A stretch of DNA of 64,000 nucleotides, taken from contig NZ_JAHESF010000002.1 of NCBI RefSeq assembly GCF_018598225.1, positions 1 to 64,000 on the forward strand, read 5' to 3'. This document shows positions 8,626 to 17,553 of this stretch, piece by piece. The position numbers and the translations under genes were made by a program. Each line of letters starts with the position of its first letter. Position 1 is the stretch's first letter. The notes beneath the pieces are model-generated. The model worked only from the letters and a program-made list of their open reading frames with translations, searched no databases and was not told the origin of the DNA. This DNA comes from Chryseosolibacter histidinae (GTDB lineage: Bacteria; Bacteroidota; Bacteroidia; Cytophagales; Cyclobacteriaceae).

Positions 8626-8703
8626 GTGAGCTTAAAATATCGTTTACTTTTAGCTTTACTGCTGACAGTCCTGGTTTTTAGCACCCAGGCCATTTTTGGT
8701 TAG
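8626..8703 (+). other. Orphan 25-codon open frame resembling a signal peptide
   Basis: Starting at GTG, the frame reads MSLKYRLLLALLLTVLVFS then TQAIFG and stops at TAG. It has a positive start, a hydrophobic core and a plausible signal peptidase site, yet nothing follows in frame. It may be a decayed 5' end of a lost exported-protein gene or chance. The 518 bp gap it lies in holds little else apart from the palindrome at 8849. Confidence 0.3.
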
Positions 8704-8848
8704 CCAGCTCCAGAGCTTAATCTCAATCCGGCATACAAGGTAAGACCTTTCCGGATAATTAAGTTCCACCAATTCAGTAGATTTTAAAATTGCACTGACA
8801 TTTGCAGTTTCAATCGATTGTGTTGGTGGTTTACCATGTAAGTTTTTG

Positions 8849-8883
8849 AAGGGATGACATCCTTTCAAAGGATGTCATCCCTT
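8849..8883. repeat. Perfect 17-bp palindrome with one-base centre
   Basis: AAGGGATGACATCCTTT, one C, then its exact reverse complement. The one-base centre leaves almost no loop, so a classic terminator is unlikely. The core ATCCTTTCAAAGGAT is close to AATCCTTTGAAAGG near 27.39 kb, so it may belong to a small palindromic repeat family. Confidence 0.8.
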
Positions 8884-9031
8884 GAACACCCCCCTGAAAT
8901 CGCACAAACATGCGATCCCTGCAACGATCGCATCCCCCTATCTTCGTGAAAATTTGGTGTGTTACGGTAACATAATCGCAGACAAGCCGTTAACGCCTGA
9001 AGTTTTTCAACATAACCTGTTCGTTGGCTCA

Positions 9032-12000
9032 ATGAAAAAAACCGCTGGCGCCCTGAATTTCGCAGGTCAGGCACTCCGCAACACCTTTACAACACAATTC
9101 CCGGGACTCATTTTTCAAACTTTCCGCCTTCTGCTCAAACCCGCAACAGCCCTCATCGCCATGTTGCTGTGGATGAACGTGGCGAAAGCGCAAAACGGGC
9201 CTGCTGTCAGGCTTGGTCCCTTCGAAGCACAGCCGAGGTCACTCAATCCCCTCCGCGAGCCCATCAACGGAGGCAGCCACCCTACACCGGTGGTGCTTGA
9301 CGTTGACAAGGATGGCGACAAAGATGTGGTAGTGGCCCACCTTCCCGCAGGCGATGGCGCCTATTCCGACGGGTTTCATTACCTGAAAAATGTGGGCACT
9401 GCAGCAAAGCCTGTATTTGACCGCATGCGCTACCAGGCAAATCCCTTCGAGTACATCGTGTTCAGCATTGGCTCAACACCGGCGTTCAGCGATCTCGATA
9501 AAGATGGTGACCATGACATGCTCATCGGCTCCAAAGATGGTGGGTTCCGCTATTACCGGAATCAAGGTGAAGCAACTCCTCCTTTTAAACAGGAGACCGG
9601 AGCCTGGAACGCCGCCACTAAAACCGGAAATCCATTCAATGGCGTGTACCTTGGTAACTACAGCAGTCCAGCCTTTGCAGACATGGACGGAGATGGCGAT
9701 GACGACGTGGTGATCGGCACCTCATACCTTCCCAACAATAAATCGATCCATTATTATATCAATGACGGCGCTGGTAATTTTACACCCGGCACGCTCACAA
9801 GCATCAACCCCGCGCTGGCAGAAGTCACACCTTCGTTCATCGACCTCGACAAGGACAGTGACCTCGACCTCCTATTGGGTGCGGCTGACGGAAAGATCTA
9901 TTATTACAAACGCACAGGTCCAACTACTTTCGAGGAACAGACCGGCACAGCAAATCCTTTCAATGGCATCAGCATCGGCACCAACAGCTCACCTTCATCG
10001 GCGGACTTCGACAATGACGGAGATGCCGATGTGATCGTCGGCACGGAAAACAACACCACCACGGGCATCTTCTATTTTGAGAACAAGGGCAATGGCGCTT
10101 TCGAACAAAAGAACGGCTTTGACAGTCCCTTCGATGGTGTGGCCACCGGATCGGACTCTGCACCTTATTTTACGGATGTTGACACCGATGGTGACCAGGA
10201 CCTGCTCATCGGCTCTAACAACAACGGGCTTCGTTACTACGCCAATGTTAATGGATCGTACGTGGAGCAGGTCGGTAGCAACAATCCTTTCGCTGGCCTT
10301 GCAATACCCGGCACATTTGTACCCTCGCTCATCGACCTCGATGGCGATGGCGACAAAGACCTGGTGGGAAGTGTGTCTGCAGGAACAACTACGAAGATCG
10401 AATATTATAAGAATGAGAACGGTGTTTTTGTACATCAGCTTTTCAGCAGTGGCCCCTTTGCCGCGCTGGTGATCGAAGAAGGCAAAAGCGACTTTGCGGA
10501 CATGGACGGCGATGGTGACTTCGATCTGTTTGTTTCCGATGTGATCTCCGGAACCTCTGATGACGTGTACTTCATCCGCTACTTTAAAAATACGGGAACC
10601 GCGCAATCACCGGTGTTCACGGAAGTTACCGGAACCGCCAACCCGTTGGCGCAGGTTTCCGAGAACTTTGTGCTTGCACCACGTTTCAATGACATCGACC
10701 ACGACGGAGATCTGGATGCGATCATCGGTGAAGGCGGAGGTGTTGTGGAGCTTTCTGACGGAAACGAGTTCTCTTATTATGAAAATACCGGATCAGCATC
10801 GGCGCCCGTGTTCAGGTACAGAGGCGATTTGATCCAGCAGGGCGACAATCATTACGAACCCGCACCTTCCTTCGTTGACCAGGATAACGATGGCGATCTC
10901 GATATCTTCCAGGGAGGCCTATCGGGATATATGATGTACTTCAGGAATATGAATCCCGCGGCAGTTACAACCATCAACACTACACCCCGCAAGGCGTTGC
11001 CCGGAGCTGGTCCTGTAGTGATCGATCCGGAGCTGCTATTGACCGATGCAGATAATGACTCGATCGTTCAGGCCACGGTCTCGATCGGCGGTTTTCAGCC
11101 CGGCATCGAAACATTGGCCTTTACCACTCAAACGGGAATCACAGGTACCTTCAACGCCACTACCGGTGTGCTCAGCTTCCGCGGAAAAGCGCCGGTGCCG
11201 CAATACCAGTCATTGCTCAGAACGGTAGCGTTGCAATACACGGGTGTGATCTCAGGACGCACGCAAGCCATCTCCAGAACGATCACCATCCGTGTCTCCG
11301 ATGCGGATGGTACCCTTTCGGCACCGGTATCCAGGACCATCACGATAACGCCCGGTGAAGCTCCCGTATTCAACAACCATACCGTGAGCGTTGTGACCCG
11401 GCATGCTGTGACGATCGACCTTGCCACGCTGATGTCAGACGCAGATGGTGATATAGACGTGGCCACGCTGGCCATTCTTCAGCAACCCGAGATCGGTACA
11501 ACCATTCTCAATGGAACCTCCCTCACGATCGACTACAAATCGAACTTCACCGGAACGGAAACGCTGGTGCTGCAAGTATGTGATGCTACCGCAGCCTGTG
11601 ACCAGTCCACTATCACAGTGAACGTAACCAACATAGCACCTGTCATTCAGCCCGAACCTATTGACGCGCCGGAGGGAACCATCAAGACCATCAACATGCT
11701 GGAGATCACTTCCGATGCCGATGGCAACCTCGATGCCTCTACCATCCAGATCGTGCAATCACCTTCGAGCGGCGCCACAGCTACCATTGAAAAGGTCTCC
11801 GATACGCAAGTAACGCTCAGGCTGAACTACGATGGCATCTCCTTCAGCGGAACGGATCAGCTGATCGTAAAGGCCTGCGATTATGCCGGCGTGTGTACAG
11901 AAAGCATTCTCTCCGTTGAAGTGGATGTGACAGCAACGGTGGAAGTGTTCAACGCCATCGCACCCCACGGCAACGAAAAGAATCGTTATATGCACATCGC

Positions 12001-12220
12001 TAATTTGCCGGGCACCAACAAAGTCAGTATCTTCAATCGATGGGGCGACCCCGTTTTTGTCATGAACAATTACGATAGTGAAGTGCCTGGCAAACGTTTC
12101 GAAGGCAACAACGACAACGGAAAATCACTTGAGTCCGGCACCTATTTTTACAAAGTAGAATTTACAGACCAGGCGCAGAAACGGCAAACACTGACAGGCT
12201 TCCTTAACTTAAAACAATAA
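9032..12220 (+). CDS. FG-GAP/VCBS repeat surface protein with type IX secretion type B sorting domain
   Basis: From ATG 9032 the protein has about 1062 residues; the open frame continues upstream to a TTG but without coding-like sequence. The signal peptide ends near MLLWMNVAKAQ. About ten FG-GAP/VCBS repeats follow, each with a calcium-loop-like DxDxDGDxD (VDKDGDKDVVVA, SDLDKDGDHDMLIGS, ADMDGDGDDDVVIGT and so on), suggesting a beta-propeller. Next come Ig/cadherin-like modules with SDADGD loops. The last 90 residues (VEVFNAIAPHGNEKNRY... IFNRWGDPVF... GTYFYKVEF) match the gliding-motility-associated type B C-terminal domain, read by the type IX machinery. Partner gene porP/sprF lies 6 bp downstream. 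Role: secreted or cell-surface adhesin, ligand unknown. Confidence 0.92.
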   Translation: MKKTAGALNFAGQALRNTFTTQFPGLIFQTFRLLLKPATALIAMLLWMNVAKAQNGPAVRLGPFEAQPRSLNPLREPINGGSHPTPVVLDVDKDGDKDVVVAHLPAGDGAYSDGFHYLKNVGTAAKPVFDRMRYQANPFEYIVFSIGSTPAFSDLDKDGDHDMLIGSKDGGFRYYRNQGEATPPFKQETGAWNAATKTGNPFNGVYLGNYSSPAFADMDGDGDDDVVIGTSYLPNNKSIHYYINDGAGNFTPGTLTSINPALAEVTPSFIDLDKDSDLDLLLGAADGKIYYYKRTGPTTFEEQTGTANPFNGISIGTNSSPSSADFDNDGDADVIVGTENNTTTGIFYFENKGNGAFEQKNGFDSPFDGVATGSDSAPYFTDVDTDGDQDLLIGSNNNGLRYYANVNGSYVEQVGSNNPFAGLAIPGTFVPSLIDLDGDGDKDLVGSVSAGTTTKIEYYKNENGVFVHQLFSSGPFAALVIEEGKSDFADMDGDGDFDLFVSDVISGTSDDVYFIRYFKNTGTAQSPVFTEVTGTANPLAQVSENFVLAPRFNDIDHDGDLDAIIGEGGGVVELSDGNEFSYYENTGSASAPVFRYRGDLIQQGDNHYEPAPSFVDQDNDGDLDIFQGGLSGYMMYFRNMNPAAVTTINTTPRKALPGAGPVVIDPELLLTDADNDSIVQATVSIGGFQPGIETLAFTTQTGITGTFNATTGVLSFRGKAPVPQYQSLLRTVALQYTGVISGRTQAISRTITIRVSDADGTLSAPVSRTITITPGEAPVFNNHTVSVVTRHAVTIDLATLMSDADGDIDVATLAILQQPEIGTTILNGTSLTIDYKSNFTGTETLVLQVCDATAACDQSTITVNVTNIAPVIQPEPIDAPEGTIKTINMLEITSDADGNLDASTIQIVQSPSSGATATIEKVSDTQVTLRLNYDGISFSGTDQLIVKACDYAGVCTESILSVEVDVTATVEVFNAIAPHGNEKNRYMHIANLPGTNKVSIFNRWGDPVFVMNNYDSEVPGKRFEGNNDNGKSLESGTYFYKVEFTDQAQKRQTLTGFLNLKQ

Positions 12221-12226
12221 AGCATC

Positions 12227-13141
12227 ATGAGACGATCTTTACTCCTGCTCGTATTCTTTTCCGTGATCTCCATATGCTCATGGGCTCAGACCGATCCGCT
12301 GTATGCGCAGTACCTCAACAATCCGCTGCTGATCAACCCCGCGTATTCCGGTCTCAACAATCATTTTACGGCAGCTGCCTCGTACCGGAAGCAATGGGCG
12401 GGCTTCGACGGAAGCCCCACCACCTTCAATGTGAATGGTCATACTTCGCTGCTCGATAACAAAATGGGTGCTGGCCTCATGGTGGTGAAAGACCAGGTTG
12501 GTGCCAATAGCAACACCGAGGTGCATGCCACGTATGCCTACAAGCTCGACCTGAAGAACAAGTATCTCTCTTTCGGGTTGCAGGCGGGCGTTGTCAATTT
12601 CAGAAGCAACAACGGCGATCTCAATCCCTATGACCCCGGTGACCCGCTGTTTACAGGAACTTTTAACACCACCAAGCCGAGCTTCGGCGCTGGTGCCATC
12701 TTTCACAGCGATCGTTATTTCCTCGGCGTATCTGTACCGCGCCTGCTGAAAGCCACGGCGTCTTATACCGACACCACCGAAGCAACGTTGTACAACAGGC
12801 ACTTCTATGCCATGGGCGCATACGTGATCTTCCTCAACGAACACATCCGTTTAAAGCCATCGGTGCTGCTCAAAGGTGTAAAGGGCTCCCGGCTCTCTGC
12901 CGACCTGAACTTCGCGGCAAACCTCAATGAAAAATATACTGCGGGCGTCTTCACGCGCAACTTCAACACCTATGGCCTGCTGGTGCAGATGAAGCTCGGA
13001 GACCAGTATCGCTTCGGGTATGTGTTCGAAGTACCCACCAACAATTCAGTGGGTGCCAGGTTCACCAGCCACGAGCTGACCTTCGGTATCAACCTGGCGT
13101 TGCTGAGGTCGCACGATTCGCTGGCAGTAACGAATTTCTGA
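12227..13141 (+). CDS. Type IX secretion membrane protein, PorP/SprF family
   Basis: A 304-residue outer-membrane barrel with signal peptide MRRSLLLLVFFSVISICSWA and the family signature that follows: DPLYAQYLNNPLLINPAYSG, then YRKQWAGFDGSPTTFNVNGH and MGAGLMVVKDQVG. PorP/SprF proteins hold or export type B cargo at the surface and are usually encoded directly after that cargo, as here with a 6 bp gap. The pair is therefore a dedicated cargo/anchor module. The stop codon is followed at once by a family A repeat element. Confidence 0.93.
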   Translation: MRRSLLLLVFFSVISICSWAQTDPLYAQYLNNPLLINPAYSGLNNHFTAAASYRKQWAGFDGSPTTFNVNGHTSLLDNKMGAGLMVVKDQVGANSNTEVHATYAYKLDLKNKYLSFGLQAGVVNFRSNNGDLNPYDPGDPLFTGTFNTTKPSFGAGAIFHSDRYFLGVSVPRLLKATASYTDTTEATLYNRHFYAMGAYVIFLNEHIRLKPSVLLKGVKGSRLSADLNFAANLNEKYTAGVFTRNFNTYGLLVQMKLGDQYRFGYVFEVPTNNSVGARFTSHELTFGINLALLRSHDSLAVTNF

Positions 13142-13285
13142 AATGGTTACCAGGTTGCCAGATGCCGGATAGCCAGTTCAGGGGCGTATATTGCTTTCCG
13201 TGATGATTTCTATTCCTGTGAACGTAGCCCGGTAAAGTGATTCAACAACGATTGAACCGGTAACAGGCAACTGCCAACCGGCAAC
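13142..13285. repeat. Inverted-arm element, family A
   Basis: Starts at the base after the porP/sprF TGA with AATGGTTACCAGGTTGCC and ends with CAACTGCCAACCGGCAAC. Arms of about 30 bp pair imperfectly. The centre (about 70 bp) differs from those of other family A elements. Confidence 0.82.
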
Positions 13286-13373
13286 GATGCTGATAACCAG
13301 TTATTTCTACAAAATCGGCCAGGTTTCACCCTCTTCCGGAACCTTTTAACCGTAATCCTGTTACTTTTACTGA

Positions 13374-13784
13374 ATGAAGGTAAAGGTTTCACGTAAAGAG
13401 CACTTCAACGCGGCACACCGGCTTTTTAACCCTGCATGGTCTGACGAGAAAAACGCAAAGGTGTTCGGCAAATGCAGCAACCCGAACTATCACGGGCATA
13501 ACTATGAAGTGATCGTGAGCGTCATTGGCGAGCCCGATGCGGAAACAGGTTATGTGTATGATATGAAAGTGCTGAGCGACCTGATCAAAGAAAACGTTTT
13601 GCGTAAATTCGATCACCGGAACCTGAACCTGGACACAGAGTATTTTAAGAACCTCAATCCTACTGCTGAGAACATTGCCGTTGTCATCTGGAGGATCTTA
13701 AGGCAGAAGATAGATTCCAACTTAGAACTGAAAATCACCTTGTATGAGACAGAAAGAAATTTCGTTGAATATCCGGCCTCTTAA
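13374..13784 (+). CDS. queD: 6-pyruvoyl/6-carboxy-tetrahydropterin synthase family protein (QueD-like)
   Basis: A 136-residue protein with the PTPS fold. Zinc ligands are His15 (HFNAAHRL) and His40/His42 (NYHGHNYEV); Cys34 in GKCSNP is the usual catalytic cysteine, FDHRNLN supplies the catalytic histidine region, PTAENIA and LYETERNFVEY complete the family pattern. It uses dihydroneopterin triphosphate to make 6-carboxytetrahydropterin for the queuosine precursor preQ0, or a related pterin. folE follows with a 41-bp overlap, so enzyme and substrate supplier are translated together. Confidence 0.9.
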   Translation: MKVKVSRKEHFNAAHRLFNPAWSDEKNAKVFGKCSNPNYHGHNYEVIVSVIGEPDAETGYVYDMKVLSDLIKENVLRKFDHRNLNLDTEYFKNLNPTAENIAVVIWRILRQKIDSNLELKITLYETERNFVEYPAS

Positions 13785-14445
13785 GCCCAACGACCAGGAA
13801 GACATAGGTGATGACCACGTTGGTTCTTCTGCCGATACGCCCCTTCGCGCCGACGCCTTCGAGCTCGATGACGAAGAGAAGATCGTGCGCATCGAAAAAC
13901 ATTTCCGGGAGATCATGCACATTCTCGGGCTCGACCTCACCGACGACAGCCTCAACGGCACACCGCGCAGAGTAGCCAAGATGTATGTGAAGGAAGTTTT
14001 CAGCGGGCTCAATCCGTTGAACCGGCCCCATGCACGCCTCTTCGAAAATAAATACAACTATGACCAGATGCTGGTGGAGAAAGACATCACGTTCTACTCA
14101 CACTGCGAGCATCATTTTGTACCCATCTACGGCAAAGCGCACGTAGCCTATTTTTCATCGGGTAAGGTGATCGGTCTGTCGAAGATCAACCGCATCGTAC
14201 AGTATTTTGCAAAACGTCCGCAGGTGCAGGAGCGTCTCACGGTGCAGATCGGCAAAGAGATCCAGCGCGTGCTGCATACCGAAGACGTAGGTGTGGTGCT
14301 TGACGCGAACCACATGTGTGTGGCTTCCCGCGGCGTTGGCGACACCAACAGCAAAACGGGAACTGCTTATTTCTCGGGTAAATTCACCGATGAGAACATC
14401 AAGCGCGAGTTCCTGAATTATATCAACAGCATCAACAGCAAGTAG
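13744..14445 (+). CDS. folE: GTP cyclohydrolase I
   Basis: A 233-residue type IA GTP cyclohydrolase, which converts GTP to dihydroneopterin triphosphate for folate, pterin and queuosine synthesis. The zinc ligands are Cys121 and His124 (FYSHCEHHFVP) and Cys192 (NHMCVASRG); LTDDSLNGTPRRVAKMYVKE is the conserved active-site helix region. The ATG chosen overlaps the end of queD; the N-terminal extension with DDHVGSSADTPLRADAF is shared by Bacteroidota homologues, which supports the early start. It forms a two-gene unit with queD. Confidence 0.95.
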   Translation: MRQKEISLNIRPLKPNDQEDIGDDHVGSSADTPLRADAFELDDEEKIVRIEKHFREIMHILGLDLTDDSLNGTPRRVAKMYVKEVFSGLNPLNRPHARLFENKYNYDQMLVEKDITFYSHCEHHFVPIYGKAHVAYFSSGKVIGLSKINRIVQYFAKRPQVQERLTVQIGKEIQRVLHTEDVGVVLDANHMCVASRGVGDTNSKTGTAYFSGKFTDENIKREFLNYINSINSK

Positions 14446-14933
14446 GCCGAAAGCAGTACGCCTTCACCTGTAATATTCTGTTTGGTGGCAGATCTTTTCC
14501 GCCCCTTGCCCGTTGTCAGGCCCCCCTAAAAACAACCGGTCAGGTAGTCTTTCGCGCCCTTCGCCGAGACGATCTTTTTGCATTTTTACCTATTGGGTAC
14601 ACCTGTAAGTTTTTTATACTTTGACCAGCATTTGCCCTTCTTAAATTTAAGAAAGCAGTAATCTTACCGTTATATCCTTTTCATTTATACCCATTTAACA
14701 TTCTGTACCACAGATCGGTACAACTTTATGGCTATTGCCAGTTACTACGTGACCAACGGTATACCTGCCTGCAAAAAAAGATGTAAAGAATTTGCAGAAT
14801 AGACAATATTTCACACGCCAGATAGCGAAATCGTTGTGCGCGACGCAGCCACCGTTACCGTTGCTTCAGTCCACTGTCAAAAAATGAAAGTCTGGAAATG
14901 CACATTTGTTAAAGTACCCTAACCCGCAAAAAC
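14446..14933. other. 488-bp intergenic region with no gene seen
   Basis: No convincing open frame, RNA or long repeat was found. It is AT-rich toward its middle (TTTTTTATACTTTGACC; TTAAATTTAAGAAAG) and has a small inverted repeat GTACCACAGATCGGTAC near 14705. It probably holds the promoter of the STAS-like/PrnB-like pair, but no good TAnnTTTG box was found. Confidence 0.5.
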
Positions 14934-15332
14934 ATGAGTAAATTAAACCTGATGAAGGAACCCTTCGTTGACATCTACCTTGACAAAAACAATAACGTCA
15001 TCGTTGCCCAGTGGATCGGTTTCCTGAAACCGGAAGATGTGCGCAAAGGATGTTCTTTCATGACGCGTTACATCAAAGACAACCTGTTGAAAAATCACCT
15101 GAGCGATCACCGCCAGCTCAAGGTCCTTTCCAAAGAAGTGCAGGATTATCTCACACGCGAGTGGTTCCCGGAAGTCGAGAAGCTGGGCCTTAAAAAAGTT
15201 GGTGCCGTGGTGGCCGACGATGTCTTTGCCGCTGCAACGGTGAACAAAGTGAACAAGGAGGCCAGCGTGGGAAACCTGCAGATCAATATGTTCAACTCCG
15301 AACCTGAATGCCTGAAGTGGCTCCTGAATTAG
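14934..15332 (+). CDS. STAS-like small protein
   Basis: A 132-residue soluble protein: a beta-hairpin start (FVDIYLDKNNNVIVAQWIGF), a helix with FMTRYIKDNLL, a SDHRQLKVLSKEVQDYLT segment and GLKKVGAVVADDVFAA. This pattern matches short Bacteroidota proteins of the SpoIIAA/STAS-like superfamily, which are thought to sense or relay signals; no phosphorylatable serine can be named. The next gene, the PrnB-like protein, starts 4 bp after its stop, so the two are almost certainly cotranscribed. A second STAS-like protein lies at 62.2-62.6 kb. Confidence 0.6.
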   Translation: MSKLNLMKEPFVDIYLDKNNNVIVAQWIGFLKPEDVRKGCSFMTRYIKDNLLKNHLSDHRQLKVLSKEVQDYLTREWFPEVEKLGLKKVGAVVADDVFAAATVNKVNKEASVGNLQINMFNSEPECLKWLLN

Positions 15333-15336
15333 TGTG

Positions 15337-16437
15337 ATGAAGACCGGAAGTTCTTACTTTGTAATGCAGCACTGGTTTCGTAACAACGAAACCATCCATG
15401 CCTTAGACCCGCTCCTGTTCGACGATAAGCTGGCGCAGCTCCATCAGCTGAACAGGAGCGGTGATACGCATGCGATCATACAGCTTTTATACCGGCTGCT
15501 GCCCATGCCCGACGCGCTCGATCTGTACACCTATGATCAGGCCATTGCAGCCATGCGCGACCTCGGCATCTTTATCGGCATCCTGAAAAAGCACGGCATC
15601 GAACCGGTGGAGGTTGTGCCCGAGCTGGAGTACGTGCTGCTGGTGCTCATGGTAAAAACTGACCTGCCCCCGCGCGATACCCTGCTGCATTATTCTATCT
15701 GGAATCCCGGTGGCAGCAGGATCAGGACCTACACCGGTCTCGACGACGAAAAAGCGCTGATCGAAAGTGTAAAGATCGCCCTGCCAGACCTGATGGAGTC
15801 GATCATACAACTGGAAGCGATGCACACCATGGACCTGGAGCGCGAGGATTTCGAGCTGCATTGCCTGCGGCTTCGTGAAAAGATGGAGAGCATGGTACGG
15901 GGCGTGGTGCATGCCAAGCGGCACGTATCGCCTTCGGTGTTCGCCAACGAGCTCAGGTTCTATTACGATCCCATCAAGGTAGACTACAACAAGAGCTATA
16001 TGGGCCCAGGTGCTGTTGAGATGCCCATGTTTGTTTTCGACCACCTGCTCTGGAACTGTGATTGTGAAGACGTGCTTTATACCAATTTCAAGGAGGGATA
16101 TCTTCCCTACAACCTTCCGTTCATACGGGAGATCTACTGGCGTTTCAAAGACAAGCCTTCGCTTATTTCAAGGATAGAAAAAAATTTAAGGAATTCTCCT
16201 ACCTTTCAAAATTACCGGGCAGCACAGGCAGCCCTGGAGTTATTTACCGTTTTAAAAAGCTTTCGCATGCCTCATAAGAGAATGGCAGAACAGGCCTACG
16301 CCCACAGTGATGAACATCATAGAAACAGCGGCAGCGGTGGCTATACCGTTGACATCCTTCAGCACATCATCCGGCTCCAGGCCGAAAAATTTACGTCGCT
16401 TCAGGCCGCGATGGCCAATGCCAAAGTTAAATTCTAA
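15337..16437 (+). CDS. PrnB-like haem-dependent enzyme (tryptophan/indoleamine dioxygenase superfamily)
   Basis: A 366-residue protein that resembles monodechloroaminopyrrolnitrin synthase PrnB along most of its length. Recognised blocks are AAMRDLGIFIGILKKHGIEP, EVVPELEYVLL, LPPRDTLLHYSIWNP, TYTGLDDEKALIESV, YMGPGAVEMPMFVFDHLLW, FKEGYLPYNLPFIREIY and SGSGGYTVDIL. His313, in SFRMPHKRMAEQAY, sits where PrnB has its proximal haem ligand. PrnB rearranges 7-chlorotryptophan in pyrrolnitrin synthesis. The halogenase and oxygenase partners (prnA, prnC, prnD) are absent here, so the substrate is probably a different indole or unknown. ATG 15337 is preferred over GTG 15334. A STAS-like gene precedes it. 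Confidence 0.8.
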   Translation: MKTGSSYFVMQHWFRNNETIHALDPLLFDDKLAQLHQLNRSGDTHAIIQLLYRLLPMPDALDLYTYDQAIAAMRDLGIFIGILKKHGIEPVEVVPELEYVLLVLMVKTDLPPRDTLLHYSIWNPGGSRIRTYTGLDDEKALIESVKIALPDLMESIIQLEAMHTMDLEREDFELHCLRLREKMESMVRGVVHAKRHVSPSVFANELRFYYDPIKVDYNKSYMGPGAVEMPMFVFDHLLWNCDCEDVLYTNFKEGYLPYNLPFIREIYWRFKDKPSLISRIEKNLRNSPTFQNYRAAQAALELFTVLKSFRMPHKRMAEQAYAHSDEHHRNSGSGGYTVDILQHIIRLQAEKFTSLQAAMANAKVKF

Positions 16438-16505
16438 ACCCCGGGCATCTTTTTTACAAAACACCGGCATCCTCCCGGATACGGATTAGACCTGCAAATT
16501 AACCC

Positions 16506-16751
16506 ATGGAGAAGTACATTACCCGTATTATCAAGACAGACCAGTTGATCAGGCGCAAGGCCACCGGCTCACCCAAGGCACTCGCCGAGAAGCTGAACGT
16601 CTCGGAAAGTACCGTATACCGCATCGTCAGGATCCTCAAGGAAAATATGAAGCTCTCGGTTACTTTCAGCAAGGAGTATAACAGCTACGTCTATACCCGT
16701 GAGAACGAAAAGCTGAACTTCGAGAACCTGACATTAACAACCAAAGAGTAG
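16506..16751 (+). CDS. Small winged-helix/HTH DNA-binding protein
   Basis: An 81-residue protein made almost only of a helix-turn-helix: IIKTDQLIRRKATGSPKALA, then LNVSESTVYRIVRILKENM as recognition helix, and a short beta wing (LSVTFSKEYNSYVYTREN). It resembles stand-alone HTH_11/DeoR-like domains of Bacteroidota. It starts 68 bp after the PrnB-like gene on the same strand and could regulate that unit. Its stop codon TAG overlaps the first bases of a family E repeat. Confidence 0.7.
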   Translation: MEKYITRIIKTDQLIRRKATGSPKALAEKLNVSESTVYRIVRILKENMKLSVTFSKEYNSYVYTRENEKLNFENLTLTTKE

Positions 16752-16864
16752 TTGACAATTGACAATGTTGCAATTGACAACATGCTTGATACGTAAACGG
16801 TTACCCAACCGGCACCCAGTGCCCTCACCCCTTGTCTACTGTCCGTTGTCAACTGTCAATTATC
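16751..16864. repeat. Inverted-arm element, family E (AGTTGACAATTG word)
   Basis: Left arm AGTTGACAATTGACAATG and repeats; right arm GTCTACTGTCCGTTGTCAACTGTCAATT. The centre is unrelated to other elements. The left arm overlaps the TAG of the preceding gene. Confidence 0.85.
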
Positions 16865-17005
16865 CTACCATCCCTGTTTTCAGTGAATTGTTGACCGGAT
16901 GCTTCCTTCCAGGCCCGGAAGTGTATAAATTCCTGCAATTTTCTCAATAAATGGTTACTTTAGGGCTGTCTAAAAATTAAGCCCATTCACTAAGCCCATT
17001 TTGTT

Positions 17006-17521
17006 ATGTCTCTGGAGGAGGATATTCAGCAGAAGTCATTCGGCAGCGAGTACCATAAAGTGATCCTGAACATACTTCACACGCAGAATCACCTGGTGGC
17101 CGGCATGGCCGAGGTTTTTAAACAATTCGACATCACCCGTCAGCAATACAACGTTCTCCGCATCCTCAAGGGGCGGTATCCACAGCCTGCCTCCGTGAAC
17201 CTGATCAAGGAAAGGATGCTCGAAAAAATGTCTGATTCTTCCCGCATCGTAGAACGGCTCCGCATCAAGGGTATGATCCGCCGCGTGTCAGGCAAAACGG
17301 ACAAACGGTCTGTCGACATCAGCATCACCGATGAAGGGCTGGAGCTTCTCCAGAAGATGAAAGAGCCGGTCCAATCGCTGGAGAACATGATCAGCAACCT
17401 GACGATGGAGGAGGCCCGCCAGCTCAATGCCCTCCTGGACAAGCTCAGGGCCGTGCCTTTACCCGAGGACGAAAATCTCTCCCCTGCTCTGGAACACGTG
17501 AATCAACCAGAAAAAATTTAG
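17006..17521 (+). CDS. MarR-family transcriptional regulator
   Basis: A 171-residue regulator with the MarR winged helix: FDITRQQYNVLRILKG (helix 2), ERMLEKMSDSSRIVERLRIK (recognition helix) and the wing GKTDKRSVDISITDEGLELL, followed by a dimerisation helix. The C-terminal 15 residues are acidic and proline-rich. It lies 32 bp before the aconitase gene on the same strand. MarR proteins usually respond to small phenolic or oxidative signals; control of the adjacent gene is only inferred. Confidence 0.9.
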   Translation: MSLEEDIQQKSFGSEYHKVILNILHTQNHLVAGMAEVFKQFDITRQQYNVLRILKGRYPQPASVNLIKERMLEKMSDSSRIVERLRIKGMIRRVSGKTDKRSVDISITDEGLELLQKMKEPVQSLENMISNLTMEEARQLNALLDKLRAVPLPEDENLSPALEHVNQPEKI

Positions 17522-17553
17522 TACTTTAGCACCGCTTTTATAAACACTAATGT

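Noticed and set aside
8656-8868. Minus-strand frame of 70 codons upstream of the FG-GAP gene
   Set aside because: It has plausible residue content but begins inside the perfect palindrome and overlaps the orphan signal-peptide frame; no family recognised. Left as undecided, not called.
8882-9031. Upstream extension of the FG-GAP protein from TTG 8882
   Set aside because: The 50 added residues lack similarity to a signal peptide or domain and hide the real one; the start touches a palindrome.
9995-10606. Open frame of 203 codons on the minus strand
   Set aside because: Antisense to the FG-GAP repeats; the repeats of the sense gene make the long mirror frame.
14700-14725. GTACCACAGATCGGTAC as an operator
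   Set aside because: Five-base arms only and no adjacent promoter box; not enough to call.
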